Assembly (NCBI GenBank): GCA_914767715.1
Contig: OU612071.1
Location: forward strand, 19,340,948-19,404,947
Length of the DNA: 64,000 nucleotides
Source of the DNA: Membranipora membranacea
Lineage: Eukaryota; Bryozoa; Gymnolaemata; Cheilostomatida; Membraniporidae
Direction: 5' to 3'
Part shown: positions 23,264-33,605 of the stretch, piece by piece
Numbering within the stretch: position 1 is the first letter of the stretch
How the letters are laid out: each line of letters begins with the position of its first letter
Position numbers and translations under genes: made by a program
Notes under the pieces: generated by a model
The model's input: the letters and a program-made list of their open reading frames with translations, nothing else
What the model was told of the DNA's origin: nothing
Database searches by the model: none

Positions 23264-23490
23264 AAGGTCCTTATCTGATTAATGGCAATATATAATCTTC
23301 TGCTTTGACTTCCATTTTTTGCACAACAAATTACATCAGAATAAGAAGGTTGTCTTAAAGATCAATTTGTCAAGCCATCAAATGACTTATCATCTTATAA
23401 TGCGTCTATTTTTATGCATATCATTTTAGTTTCATTACATTCTGCAGTGCCTTGCTATGTCAGCCTGGACCAATTATAATATCGCTCTAG
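23264..23490 (+). repeat. Promoter-type repeat, copy 3 (LINE 5' flank)
   Basis: Matches the reverse complement of 22337-22550 (CCTTATCTGATTAATGGCAA ... CTGCAGTGCCTTGCTATGTC). It precedes the LINE leader. Its first part also resembles the LTR at 38460-38560 (GGTTGCCAWGGTC, CTGATTAATTG/GG, ACTTCCATTTTTTGCAC). Confidence 0.75.
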
Positions 23491-23782
23491 CTGATTGCTT
23501 TCGAATTGCGTCAATTGCAGATGACAGAAATAGTTAAGAAGAACATGAGCCAAGTTTAGATCCTGTTATCGGTGGTTATCAGTGGTTTTGAGTCATTGCT
23601 ATGCACTTACAGTGTAAGGAGAAATTTTCAACACTTACTCACAAGCTGTCAAGAGAAGAGCTGTCCCCTCCTAAAAATGGGAGAAAATTTGCTTTGCTTT
23701 GGAATATTATTTTCTGTGAGTATACAACTATTCTCTTGAGAACAAAAGACCATGCCTTACAGCCATTTCTTACTCAAATGTT

Positions 23783-24640
23783 ATGCAAGCCCCACCCAAC
23801 CAAGGAGCAGCTGCAATGGTGCCATCATCGGCTAATAGTGACTCCCCTAAATCTTATGTGGTTTTCATTGCTCCTCAAAATCAGACAGAGTTGACTCAAC
23901 CACAAGCTGAGCAAATAACGAGTTCATTAATCAACCTTCTCTATCCACCAACTGCTAAATCAAATGAACCAACCCCAGCCAAATTCTTGAAGTACGGCCT
24001 TACCCAAGCCATGTTCAAAATAACCTGTGCTGACTTAAAATCTGTGGAATGGATCATAGAAGTTACTAACCAAATACCACCTCTTGAAGGCAGAACTTTC
24101 TGTGCATATAGAGGGAATGAGCTGCCAGAGCTACTCAAAATGGCCACCCATTACCCACAAAAAGGTGGTAAAGACCTTGGCTCATTTAGGCATAGACTCC
24201 AAAGGTCGAACCCACATTTAAAAATCGGCTCATGGAAAGTCTACTGGGGTTTCCAAAAAGAGAACACCCTACAAATTTTATATGGGATTCCTGAAAGTGA
24301 GGTGAAGAAGCTCAGGGAGACTGAGTACTCAGCCTTTTTTGAGCTTTCCACTGCCTCTTTCAGTCATTCCAGGTACACCAATGCCCCATCCAGCCGAGTA
24401 GGATACCAAGGTGTTAAAAACCCACCAGAAAATCAACAAAACAACCCAATATCAGATATCACAAACCCAACAACACAAAGGCAACCAACAGAGCCCCTGA
24501 ACCAACACAATAGGGAAAGCTCTGCAAATTGGTCACACAGGCAAAGGACAGCAAACAAACCCCCGTCAACTCAAAATAACCAATCCACACAGCCTAACCC
24601 AAATCACAACAGAAACCATCAATTAAATAGAACAGTTTAA
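23783..24640 (+). CDS. LINE ORF1 (Jockey/I-like nucleic-acid-binding protein)
   Basis: A 285-codon open frame. After a Pro/Ala-rich start it carries SYVVFIAPQNQTELTQPQAE, a conserved central part ending in a KIGSWKVYWGFQKE segment and an LRETEYSAFFELS helix, then a Gln/Asn/Pro-rich low-complexity tail. This layout matches ORF1 proteins of I/Jockey-type LINEs, which coat element RNA. I see no CCHC zinc knuckle, which many relatives have. The tail could have lost it, or this subfamily may lack it. The frame is intact, unlike ORF2 downstream. Confidence 0.7.
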   Translation: MQAPPNQGAAAMVPSSANSDSPKSYVVFIAPQNQTELTQPQAEQITSSLINLLYPPTAKSNEPTPAKFLKYGLTQAMFKITCADLKSVEWIIEVTNQIPPLEGRTFCAYRGNELPELLKMATHYPQKGGKDLGSFRHRLQRSNPHLKIGSWKVYWGFQKENTLQILYGIPESEVKKLRETEYSAFFELSTASFSHSRYTNAPSSRVGYQGVKNPPENQQNNPISDITNPTTQRQPTEPLNQHNRESSANWSHRQRTANKPPSTQNNQSTQPNPNHNRNHQLNRTV

Positions 24641-24769
24641 CACCCCTATTAATCGTAACCTTTATATCCTTATCCAATACCACACACACCTACCTTTAAA
24701 ATCATTATTGATCAGAAAACTCCCAAATCAACAGGCAAAGACACTTCATTTTCATCTCATGATGGCAAC

Positions 24770-26471
24770 TGAAATATGCTTTGTTCAGATCAACTTGCAG
24801 CTCGCCAAAGCTAGTACAGCCCTACTCTGCACTCAGCTGGCACCCAACTGCACGCATCCATAGCACTTATCCAAGAGCCCTGGATCCATAAATCAAAAGT
24901 GTCAGGTTTCCGAGCCCTGAAATTACATCATGTTTTCTATGATAAAACCATGCCCACACCCCGTGTTGCCATTGCAGTTGACAAAAAACTCACCGCCTTT
25001 CCCCTGCCATGCTACACTAATTGAGACATCATTACATTGCAAATGACATTTAATGAAAATCAGAATCAAAACATGATAATCTGTTCAGTTTACATGCCCA
25101 TTGATCAAAACCACCCTCCTAACAACATCACACGCTCTCTTGTTTCCCATTGTGAGTCAAACAATATTAACCTTATCATTGGGTGTGATTCAAACGCCCA
25201 CCATTCCATCTGGGGCAGTCGGGATACAAATGTAAGAGGCGACAGCCTTTTTGACTTTCTTTTAACCAATAATATTGATGTTGCAAATGTAGGCCAGGAA
25301 CCAGCATTTTTATCAACTAGGTATAACTCCATAATTGATCTGACCCATGTTACTCCATCTCTATCAAACAAGATAAAACACTGGAAGGTCAATGACAGAG
25401 AAACTCTTTCTGACCACAAAAATATTGATTTCACCCTAACCAACACTCATATACCAATACTCTTACATCAAAATCCAAGGAAAGTAAAAAAAGAAGAGTT
25501 TGAGCACCCTATTAAAGAGAAAATATCGTCAATTTGACTTCCGAGTTGATCCACATGGCCACACAGAGACCCTTCCTCACCTAATTGATCAAACAACAAA
25601 TAAACAAACTGAAATCATACAATCATCATTTGCCTTAGCCTGTCCTTAATCAAAGTTCAGAGGGAGCAGATCCAACCCATGGTGGAATGCTGATTTAAGA
25701 CGACTGAGAAGAAATACCAAAAGAGCATTACAAAAGGCTCGCAGAAGTTCTAATGGCCAAAATAATGGAAATCTTCCAGATTAATACTGGGAAACCTACA
25801 GATAGCTCAGAAAAAAATATAAAAAAACAAAGCCAAATTCCTCTCCTGGCAATGATTCTGCACTGAAGCTGAAACAATAAGTGCATCGTCCAAAATTTAA
25901 AAACTATTACACAAAATCAATGATCATCAATGATGGTCTTTTAACTTCAAGTCCAGGTGACACCATTCAGGTCCTTTTAAACACACACTTCCCAGACCAT
26001 AGGAGGTTTAATACAGATAATGGCAATCATGTTTCATTTCAGCCTGACCCCCCCCCCCCCCCCCCCCCCATTAGCGTCCTAAGCTGAAATGAAATCTACC
26101 AAATGATTACAGAACAAAAGATAACGTGGGCAGTGAATAGTTTTCAACCATACACAACCCCAGGGCCAGATGGAATTTTTCCTATTTGCCTTAAGTTGGC
26201 GCTACCCTATGTATCTCATGGTATCACTGAGTTAATGAAACTGGTACTCATTACGGGTTATATCCCAAAGACCTGGCAACAGATGAAAGTTGTTTTTATC
26301 CCGAAAGCAGGTAAAAAAGACTATTCTAACCCGAAATCATTCCGTCCAATAAGCCTAACATGTTTCTTATTGAAATTATTGGAACGCCTGGTTGAAGTGT
26401 ACCTCAAGTGCAATGTCCTAAGTGAACAGCCACTGAATTCAAAACAGCATGCATACTCTACAGACAAATCT
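24770..26471 (+). pseudogene. LINE ORF2: AP endonuclease and start of reverse transcriptase, broken
   Basis: Endonuclease motifs are readable in order: ALIQEPW near 24870, SVYMPIDQNHPP near 25090, GCDSNAHHSIWG near 25185 and the catalytic SDHKNIDF near 25415. The linker has NPWWNADLRRLRRN near 25675. The RT start has TTPGPDGIFPICLK near 26155, KPKSFRPISLTCFLLKLLER-type text near 26330 (here NPKSFRPIS) and QHAYSTDKSTED near 26445. Stops and frameshifts occur at about 25021, 25535, 25650 and 25880, and a run of about 24 C lies at 26046-26069. The frame stops before the catalytic YADD box, where the 3.25-kb unit begins. Confidence 0.85.
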
Positions 26472-26484
26472 ACAGAGGATGTAA

Positions 26485-27175
26485 AACACAGAGTAAGGAT
26501 ATACAGAGAGGACACTTCAATGATGTTATAGTGCCTGCGGTTTTTGATTGACTGGGGGAAAATTGTGCACAGCTGGATGCCGAAAACTCATTATCTCTAT
26601 ATGTTGTAATGTCATTTTTCTTGCAGACATCCCTACCTTTGATGGGCCATAATTCTTTCTGTATTTATCCTAAAGACTGATTTCCAACTTTGTTGGAATG
26701 TCCAACCTTCAAGCTATACACCATATTATTTTCATTTTTAGCTAGGATACATAGGCTATGAGCTAGCTGCATTTGTAAAATGAGTTTCATTATATAGATT
26801 TACACATGACAATTGATAAACTTCTGGTCATAAAAATTAGGAAATGTCCATGTAGGCCACATGTAAATCTATATGTTATAACTCATTTTAAAATCACAGA
26901 TAGCTATGTATCCTAGCAAAAAATGACATTAATATGGTGTATAGCGTGAAGGTTGGACATTCTAACCAAGTTGGAATTCAGTATTTAGGATAAATACAGA
27001 ATGAATTATGGCCCATCAAAAGTAGAGATGTCTGCAAGAAAAATGACATTATAACATATAGAGATCATGAGTTTTCGGCATCTAGCTGTGCACAATTTTC
27101 CCCCAGTTAATCAAAAACCGCAGACACTATAACGATCATTGAAGTTTCCTCTCTGTATATCCTTACTCTGTGATG
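26485..27175. mobile_element. Foldback MITE, copy 1
   Basis: A near-perfect palindrome of about 690 bp. The left end CACAGAGTAAGGATATACAG is the complement of the right end CTGTATATCCTTACTCTGTG. The arms, over 300 bp each, stay complementary almost to the centre near 26830. There is no coding capacity. The same termini, with almost nothing between them, occur at 46883-46916. Confidence 0.85.
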
Positions 27176-28343
27176 TGAAACTTGTCTGGTGTTGATTTGT
27201 GTGCATAAAGTACTTCGTTGAATGCTTTATATGTGTCAAAACTGTTATGTAAACAAAAATTAATACAATATAGTTATTGGTATATTTCATGAGAATATTC
27301 TTTATGACTATGAATGATTATATTGTATGTATTATATGTATGTTATTTTATATTTTTCAGAGTGACTTCCCTTGATTACCGCTGTAAAACTGCATTTGCT
27401 AACCTTATTTGGTTAACCAAAATCTTGCCTCATATTTCGTAAGAAATTTGAATCCAAAAATAGTAATTCCTGTTACAAACAAAATAAATTAAAATGAAAT
27501 TTTGTCCAAATATGTGCGAAATCTATTAAATGCAATGAAATTTGGTGTCAGGGACGAAGTGTCATGGATAAAAGCAGTCATTTTTGATTATATTCTATTA
27601 TTAAATCAAATTAAAATTCAAGGGCTGATCAAACCAATTGAAAATGATTACATAAAATGTCATAAAAATATCTATTCTTGTGACTTTTATCAACGTCAGG
27701 ATACAATGATCTACGCCATTTGAGCTTCAAATGTCTATGTTAGACGACACTGCACTATTTTTTGCCAAGGTCACCCACATGTGTGACTATGGGTACTTGA
27801 ATAGCTGCACGATTATGATATCCTGTAGAGGTCGTGTTCTGTTTTGGTCTTTTTGCTGAAATCTTGAAGAAATATAATGAGTTTACAGCTTGTTTATGAT
27901 TTTTGACATCATACCAACCTATGCAAGGCTCGCGAGCCAGCGTCAGTAAGGCCTCACTTTGATAAGTCATAACTTCAGTCTTAATTTCTTATTTGAGCTG
28001 TTCTCATTTCGAAGCTCATGACCTGGAGCAGTTTCTTTGGTTATTTAAAGGATTATTCCATGTATGATTTAACAAAGAATTTTTGTTCAATTATGATGCA
28101 ACTTGCAACCATTAATAAAAACTCAGTTTTTTTGATCAGCATCAATATTTTTCCCTGCCAATTTGGTGCTATTATACTGGATTATAATTTATAGGACAAA
28201 ATGTATATATATTTCTATATACTATTAATCAAAACAAATTGATAATCTCATCTAAGCTACTTATATTTTCGGAAAAAATTGGAATGCAAGCATTGCTGCT
28301 GACATATTATTGCTTGTGCTCACTGTTCACTATCTTTCTCTAG

Positions 28344-28539
28344 ATACGAACATACTGCAAACCAGGAAGTGGCTCTCGAGTATGCCAGCAGTATTCGTCA
28401 GCTGCCAATTCATATAGAAAGGATACAGAACAGGGATATTATGCTGATGACTAGATGGAAATACGATGCAGAAAGGCACAGAATTAAAGATACAGACAAA
28501 AAAAAGGATAGCCGATCTAAGTCAACAAAAAAGAAAAAT
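28344..28539 (+). CDS. Unidentified basic protein, exon A (copy 1)
   Basis: A 196-bp exon follows CTTTCTCTAG and ends at AAT|GTAGGT. It enters with one carried base and is open throughout, with YEHTANQEVALEYASSIRQL near the start, then a RWKYDAERHRIKD segment and a lysine/serine-rich end. It leaves in phase 0 and fits exon B exactly. I do not recognise the family. The high charge and basic tail suggest a nuclear or nucleic-acid-associated protein. The earlier exons were not identified; the ORF at 27505-27720 has similar local composition but no clear splice signals. Confidence 0.5.
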
Positions 28540-28961
28540 GTAGGTGAATTTATTATGTGCAAATATATGATTCTTATCAATCAAAATCGAAATGATGTAG
28601 CCAATTTGTCATATCACTAGATAGGAATTTTTAGACTGTATTGATCACTGACGGCTAATTGTGATCAGGGATTATTTCTTAGGACGGCTGCTGTAGAAAC
28701 TTGTTGGCAACTGCTTAGTCAAGTAGATTTCTGAATGAGGCTAAAAGTTTTTGACTTTAAAACAGAAACAGAGCTCTGTTTCTGTGAACTTCAAATCTGG
28801 GATCCCTCTCACGTTATAACTATTATAGTTATAGTTGTAGTTATTATGATTTCAAGGTTCTTACAAAGAATTTATAATACAATGCCAACTTTCCAATCCA
28901 TCCGCTCCTAGAACTTTTGCAATTTATTAAATATGTTAATCTTCTCTGCTCTGTATTTTAG

Positions 28962-29234
28962 AAATTACGGAATAGGATTACGAGGATCAAGAAAGGCCTG
29001 GGTTTGAGCATGGACGACATCAAAAACCTACAGCTACATTCAGACCTTATGTCTTCAGAGGACGAAGGAGTATGCCATCCTCCATCTTACCGGTTACCAT
29101 CCTGCACGGCGTATTTACACGAGACAGTGGATAAAGTTAAATTGAGAGGGAGACAACTTGATAGTGTTGTTGTTAGTGTGCGACGCAAACAGATGCCAAG
29201 CCATTTGCTTGGAAACAAAAACTGTACATTTTGA
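28962..29234 (+). CDS. Unidentified basic protein, exon B and stop (copy 1)
   Basis: After CTCTGTATTTTAG the frame opens KLRNRITRIKKGLGLSMDDI and continues through NLQLHSDLMSSEDE, a YRLPS segment and a basic C-terminus ending in TGA. The motif pair, a basic K/R stretch followed by an acidic SSEDE, looks conserved and functional. The join to exon A is in phase. It may be a host gene fragment carried by the duplicated unit, or an accessory protein of a DNA transposon. I cannot decide between these from the window. Confidence 0.5.
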   Translation, partial: KLRNRITRIKKGLGLSMDDIKNLQLHSDLMSSEDEGVCHPPSYRLPSCTAYLHETVDKVKLRGRQLDSVVVSVRRKQMPSHLLGNKNCTF

Positions 29235-29861
29235 TTGCTCAAGAGAAACTCAACCAGACATTCAATATTTAATTTACGCTTAAATTAATTTTCAACTTCA
29301 ATATAATAGTGTAAACCTGATTTCCACTGTGATCATTGATAAGACATTTTCTGACAGTCGAAGTAAAGCCTCATTTTAATCCATCATGCCTAATTGTAAT
29401 TTCAGCATTCATGTAAATGTCCTACAATCTTTGGATAATAGTTTCTCAAATGCTTACTTATTAGGCTGTCGTGTACTTAGATGACCACCAGTACTAGGTA
29501 TATTTTCTATGGGCTTGTGTTAGTATGAATTTCCCAGATCATTTCCTGAATCAATGACCACTTGATTATGAAAACTTTCTATCAGCTCTGATTTAACTCC
29601 TCACTTCAATCCATCATGCCTATTTACAATCTCAGCTTTCATGTAATAAACTACGGGTTTGAATCTCAAAATGTGCTGTTGTATTCCTAATGAATCTATA
29701 AATATCTACAAAACACCTTTTTTTGCGCTCAAAAGTTTGTGAGATCTGAAAATCCAATGTAGATCTTCTCGTATTTAATTGATGAGGATGGGGTAGAGAG
29801 GAGCTTCAACTGTTCAACCTATATCTCCCTCCCCAAATGCAGGTCAATTATATTCCCAGAC

Positions 29862-29975
29862 CAGATAGAGTCGGCGTACTGTTATCTTCCCCCTCAGATA
29901 GAGTCGGCGTACTCGGTATATTTCCACTCAGATAGAGTTGGCGTACTCGTTTTAGAGAGTCGGCATGCTCAGCAT
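29862..29975. repeat. Short minisatellite, about 31-35 bp unit, three to four copies
   Basis: AGATAGAGTCGGCGTACT recurs near 29864, 29897 and 29928, with a final partial AGAGTCGGCATGCTC. Confidence 0.85.
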
Positions 29976-30069
29976 AAATAGGCAATGCTCGCGGTTGCAG
30001 TGGCGGGTATTGTCGCCTTAGGGTAACCCCCTTAAAATCTCCTACGAATGGAAGTAATTCAAGTAATAT

Positions 30070-30430
30070 CTGCAACAAGAGAAGATCACAATCTAGAGTA
30101 TTTGTCTCATCAATAATTAATTACAGTTGCTACCATCAAATATCACTGGTAGGAATTTCTAATGAATTTGTGATTTCGGTACCGCCAGTCAGTTATGACT
30201 GTTTTTTTCATATCTTTCTTCGATCGTGCCCGATCATTTGAGAATACTATGGGGTTGAGGTAGAGTTAAGCATTGCAAGTTGAAGCTCATCAGCTTTAGG
30301 GATACCTGCAACAAGTTATGGGCATAATCTTTGCACTAGGATATTTGTCTCACCAATAACTAATTACAGTTACTACCATCAAATATCATGGAAGGAATTT
30401 CTAATTAATTTGTGAGTTCTGTACCACCTA
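30070..30430. repeat. Dispersed repeat, two direct copies about 230 bp apart
   Basis: 30070-30190 and 30303-30428 share CTGCAACAAG, TTACAGTTRCTACCATCAAA and GGAATTTCTAAT. Inverted versions are at about 34262-34360 and 34425-34500. Confidence 0.75.
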
Positions 30431-31599
30431 GAGAATAAAATAGAAGATAGTTGTTGCTTGTCCTTGTAAGAGGACAAAAGTTGAATACAGTATAATCTTC
30501 AGAGCAAGTAATCACATGTAAGATTGTATATGTTTTGTATGTTCAACTGCATATGTCAACAAGACTCATGCTCAGCAATGCGGTCTCAACATAGACAATC
30601 TTTGTGTCATATACTTTGAATTTTAGTAAAAGACATCAGAATGAATAGAAACTACCCTCTTTTTTATATACGTAATACATGTACATGGGTATACCGTTTA
30701 TCGATAGTAAGACTGTCACCAAGATGACAAACAGCTCTGTAGGGTTGTAGTTAAGATAAACTGGTACAGGAAGAGAAAGTCCTCGAGAATGCAAAGTAAC
30801 TCAGTGTCGGGTATGAGAGGCAGTGCCCTAACTCACTCAGAACTTTGCGCCTGATGTAAATCTTTATAAACCTCAATTCCACTCTTACATTGTTTCTTGA
30901 TTCGAACAAAATTGAAATGAGTTTGAATTGATAAGTCTGCCGACCCTCGTATTTATACTCCCAGCCCTGAACACCTCCTCAGCTTGCAGACCAGTTTGTT
31001 GGCACAACTATAGCTGAAAATTTCAAACACATCAAGGTGTTTGTTTTATCTAATAATTTAATACAAGTCCTTATATATGACTGCATGATTCGTCTCATTC
31101 AATATCAGATACATGTGTTTCATTTGACTTGTTGCACTCATCCTAGAGAAGGACATACATTAACAAGGGTGAACTGACTTCGGACTTAGAACTGATCCTT
31201 GCACAAAGCTGTTGTTAGACGGAACGAGTTGTCATCTCCCGAAAAGAAGGAGCACAACTCCAATAGTCACTTAACACCCAATTACACTAATTGGGCGGCT
31301 ATAATGACAATCTCTTGCTGTAACACGGCGACTTCAAGCAGTTGTATCCCTCAGTCTCACACTTTCTACCAATTTATGTCATGAGTCTTCAACCAAGAAC
31401 AGTATAGCAATTATCGTCGGCTAGACATAATATATGCTGATATTTGTATTGTACTATTTAAGACGCCCGCTGACAATTATAATGGAAATATCAAGGCTAG
31501 TGATGACGGCCATTTATGTAGGATGAAGCCTCACTTGCTCGGACGCAGACATTATTGACAAACAGACCAACGTATTCCGGGTTAACACTTGGTTTGTGG
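30431..31599. other. No gene seen
   Basis: No splice-bounded ORF or repeat array recognised. A TATTTATA-type motif near 30950 has no visible first exon. Confidence 0.35.
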
Positions 31600-31634
31600 A
31601 TCGCTTCTCGGACTATTGGCTAAAATCAAAGTGT
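31600..31634 (+). pseudogene. U2 snRNA-like 5' fragment
   Basis: ATCGCTTCTCGG is identical to the start of metazoan U2 snRNA. The next 22 bases follow U2 with three substitutions and one inserted A (TTGGCTAA then ATCAA and GTGT). The branch-site-recognition region and Sm site that should follow are absent. It is a truncated retro-copy or the head of a U2-derived SINE, not a working snRNA gene. Confidence 0.6.
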
Positions 31635-31984
31635 CATGGCTAATGGCTGATTAGTGCCTGTTTCAGTTTCTGGCAGCTTGCTGCACACTCACGATTAAGA
31701 GGTCCACCATGGCCTCACCTTTAGGATGCATTCTAGTTAACTAGGATGTATCACACTCTCAGTACGAGGACTCCGGGCAACTTGCGTCCCTCTTTAGGGG
31801 CAGCCCACCCTCTGTTGTGTCATAAACAGGGGTTTGTGGACCGCAGCCTTAGTTATTTCTTGGATTGTGACTTGCCAGCCAGCAGCTTAATACAGGCAAT
31901 CCGACCAGCGCAGAACTGTAGCTATACCACCCTTGGGAGTGGCTGATACATAGTATCACTTATAGCAGACCTTCTCAGCAGCAG

Positions 31985-32575
31985 GTCCCTGAAGTACCGG
32001 GTTTAATACAGAAGTATGAGACCAGGTTAAATCCTGAGGTACGAGACCTGGTTCAACCCCGAGGTAGGAGACCAGGTTAAATCCTGAAGTACTGGGTTTA
32101 ATCCCGAGGTAGGAGACCAGGTTAAATCCTGAGATACGGACCGGGTTCAACCCCGAGTTAGTCCCGAGGTAGGATACCAGGTTAAATCCTGAGGTAGGAG
32201 ACTAGGTTAAATCCTGAGGTAGGAAACCAGGTTAAATCCTGAGGTAGGAGATCAGGTTAAATTCTGAGGTAGGAGACCAGGTTAAATCCTAAGGTAGGAG
32301 ACCAGGTTAACTCCTAAGTTACGAGACCGGGTTTAATCCCGAGGTAGGAGACCAGGAGAAATCCTGAAGTACCAGACTGGGTTCGATCACGTGGTAGCAA
32401 CAGAATACCAGGAGAAATCCTGAAGTACCAGACCGGGTTTAATCCCGAGGTAGCAGCAGAATACCAGGAGATATCCTGAAGTACCAGACCGAGTTTAATC
32501 CCGAGGTAGCAGCAGAATGCCAGGAGATATCCTGAAGTACTAGACCGGGTTTAATCCCGAAGTATCATAAATCTA
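31985..32575. repeat. 25-bp minisatellite with B-box-like units, about 18 copies
   Basis: The unit is about AGACCAGGTTAAATCCTGAGGTAGG and alternates with ACCGGGTTTAATCCCGAGGT. The later part (from about 32340) has a longer period of about 60 bp formed from two units plus AGCAGCAGAAT. The core GGTTYAAYCC resembles the pol III B box (GGTTCGANNCC). One unit near 32380 is GGGTTCGATCAC. Confidence 0.9.
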
Positions 32576-32756
32576 GGAGTTGCCTCTCCAGAGGTGAAGA
32601 GGAGATAACCCATCATTTAAGCAAAGCAGGTGAGATCTTTAATCTCATTCCGTTGACTTTACAAACTGGAAATACCGCACTTACTTATATCGTATGACTA
32701 TAACCAAGTCGAATCCTATTTGTATTCAAGGTTTGCTTCTCTTTGCAGCTAAAGAA

Positions 32757-33605
32757 GAATAAATATATATACTTTTTATTGGCATCAAAAGTCATCTCAT
32801 TCGAAATGTTTTGCACTCAGTGCCAGAAAACAATTTTTTTTTATAACAAAAAAGAGAAACAGAAGGGAAATAATATCATCAATGATGTTGGTCAAGTCGA
32901 TAATATATGGTTGAAAAGTAAAGTTTTGAATGAACTGAACTTCTCTTTAGATCTCAAATGTAACGGTAAAGAATTGTATGTAGCAGAAACTTTGTATCTT
33001 AGATTGTCTGTATGATATAAAAGTAAATGTTTATCACGAAAATTGAACTTGGTAGTGTTTTTAAATCCTCTATATATAAATGGAGGTGTTAAAAAATTGT
33101 TTATCTTATGCGCAAAAAGTGAAGTGAAATAACAAACAAGCTTAGGAAGAGGTAGGAGTTGTAATGATTGTGTAATGGATTCGGTTGAAATGAGATAATA
33201 TGGGATGTAATGCACATTGGCGATAATGCGTAAAGCCCGTTTTTGCAACAAAAATAATCTATTGAGGGCATTATTGCAGGACAAGTTGCCAATGATATGG
33301 ATACCATATATAAGGTGACAATAGATAAACTGGAAGTAAAATGTGCGGGCACTTGCTATATCCAAGAAGTATCTCAAATTTTGAAGTAGGTAAACATTCC
33401 GTTGTACCTTTTTATATACATACTCTAGATGATCCTGCCATGAAAGCGAGTCATTCAACACAAAACCCAGAAGCCTTGTAGTTCTCTGTCTGTTTAGTTT
33501 TTCATGCCCTATGTACAGTTCCAGGTCATAAAGCGGATCTGAGATGTTAAGTAGCATGTAATGAGATTTCTGAACATTTACAGAAATGTTTAAAGACATT
33601 TAAAG
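32757..33605 (-). pseudogene. 5'-truncated LINE, 3' part of reverse transcriptase, copy 1
   Basis: On the minus strand a 235-codon frame reads as the region after the RT catalytic core, with RLLGFVLNDSLSWQDHLEYV, then NRLFLLQKRALRII and a C-terminal YNSLPLHLRSKEKFSSFK. These are hallmarks of CR1/L2/RTE-type LINE C-termini. The YADD box itself is missing because of 5' truncation at about 33605, a typical result of incomplete target-primed reverse transcription. The 3' end is AATAAAAAGTATATAT. At the truncation point the plus strand has three copies of ATTTAAAGAC. Confidence 0.8.

Larger units (their letters stand above)
26472..29709 (+). repeat. 3.25-kb duplicated unit, copy 1
   Basis: Matches 59989-63243 almost base for base, in the same orientation, starting at ACAGAGGATGTAAAACACAG and ending at AATCTATAAATATC. 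It contains the palindromic MITE 26485-27175 and the two coding exons below. It replaces the 3' half of the LINE ORF2. Confidence 0.9.

Noticed and set aside
27505-27720. ORF conserved in both copies of the 3.25-kb unit (also 61050-61256)
   Set aside because: No splice signals, and a frameshift distinguishes the copies; conservation is explained by duplication. Kept only as a note under exon A.
31925-31950. Resemblance to the 5S rRNA start (ATACCACCCT)
   Set aside because: Only about ten bases match and the internal promoter of 5S is absent.
32743-33015. Plus-strand ORF of 90 codons, repeated at 45787-46023
   Set aside because: It is antisense to the 3' end of the truncated LINE and is repeated only because the LINE is.
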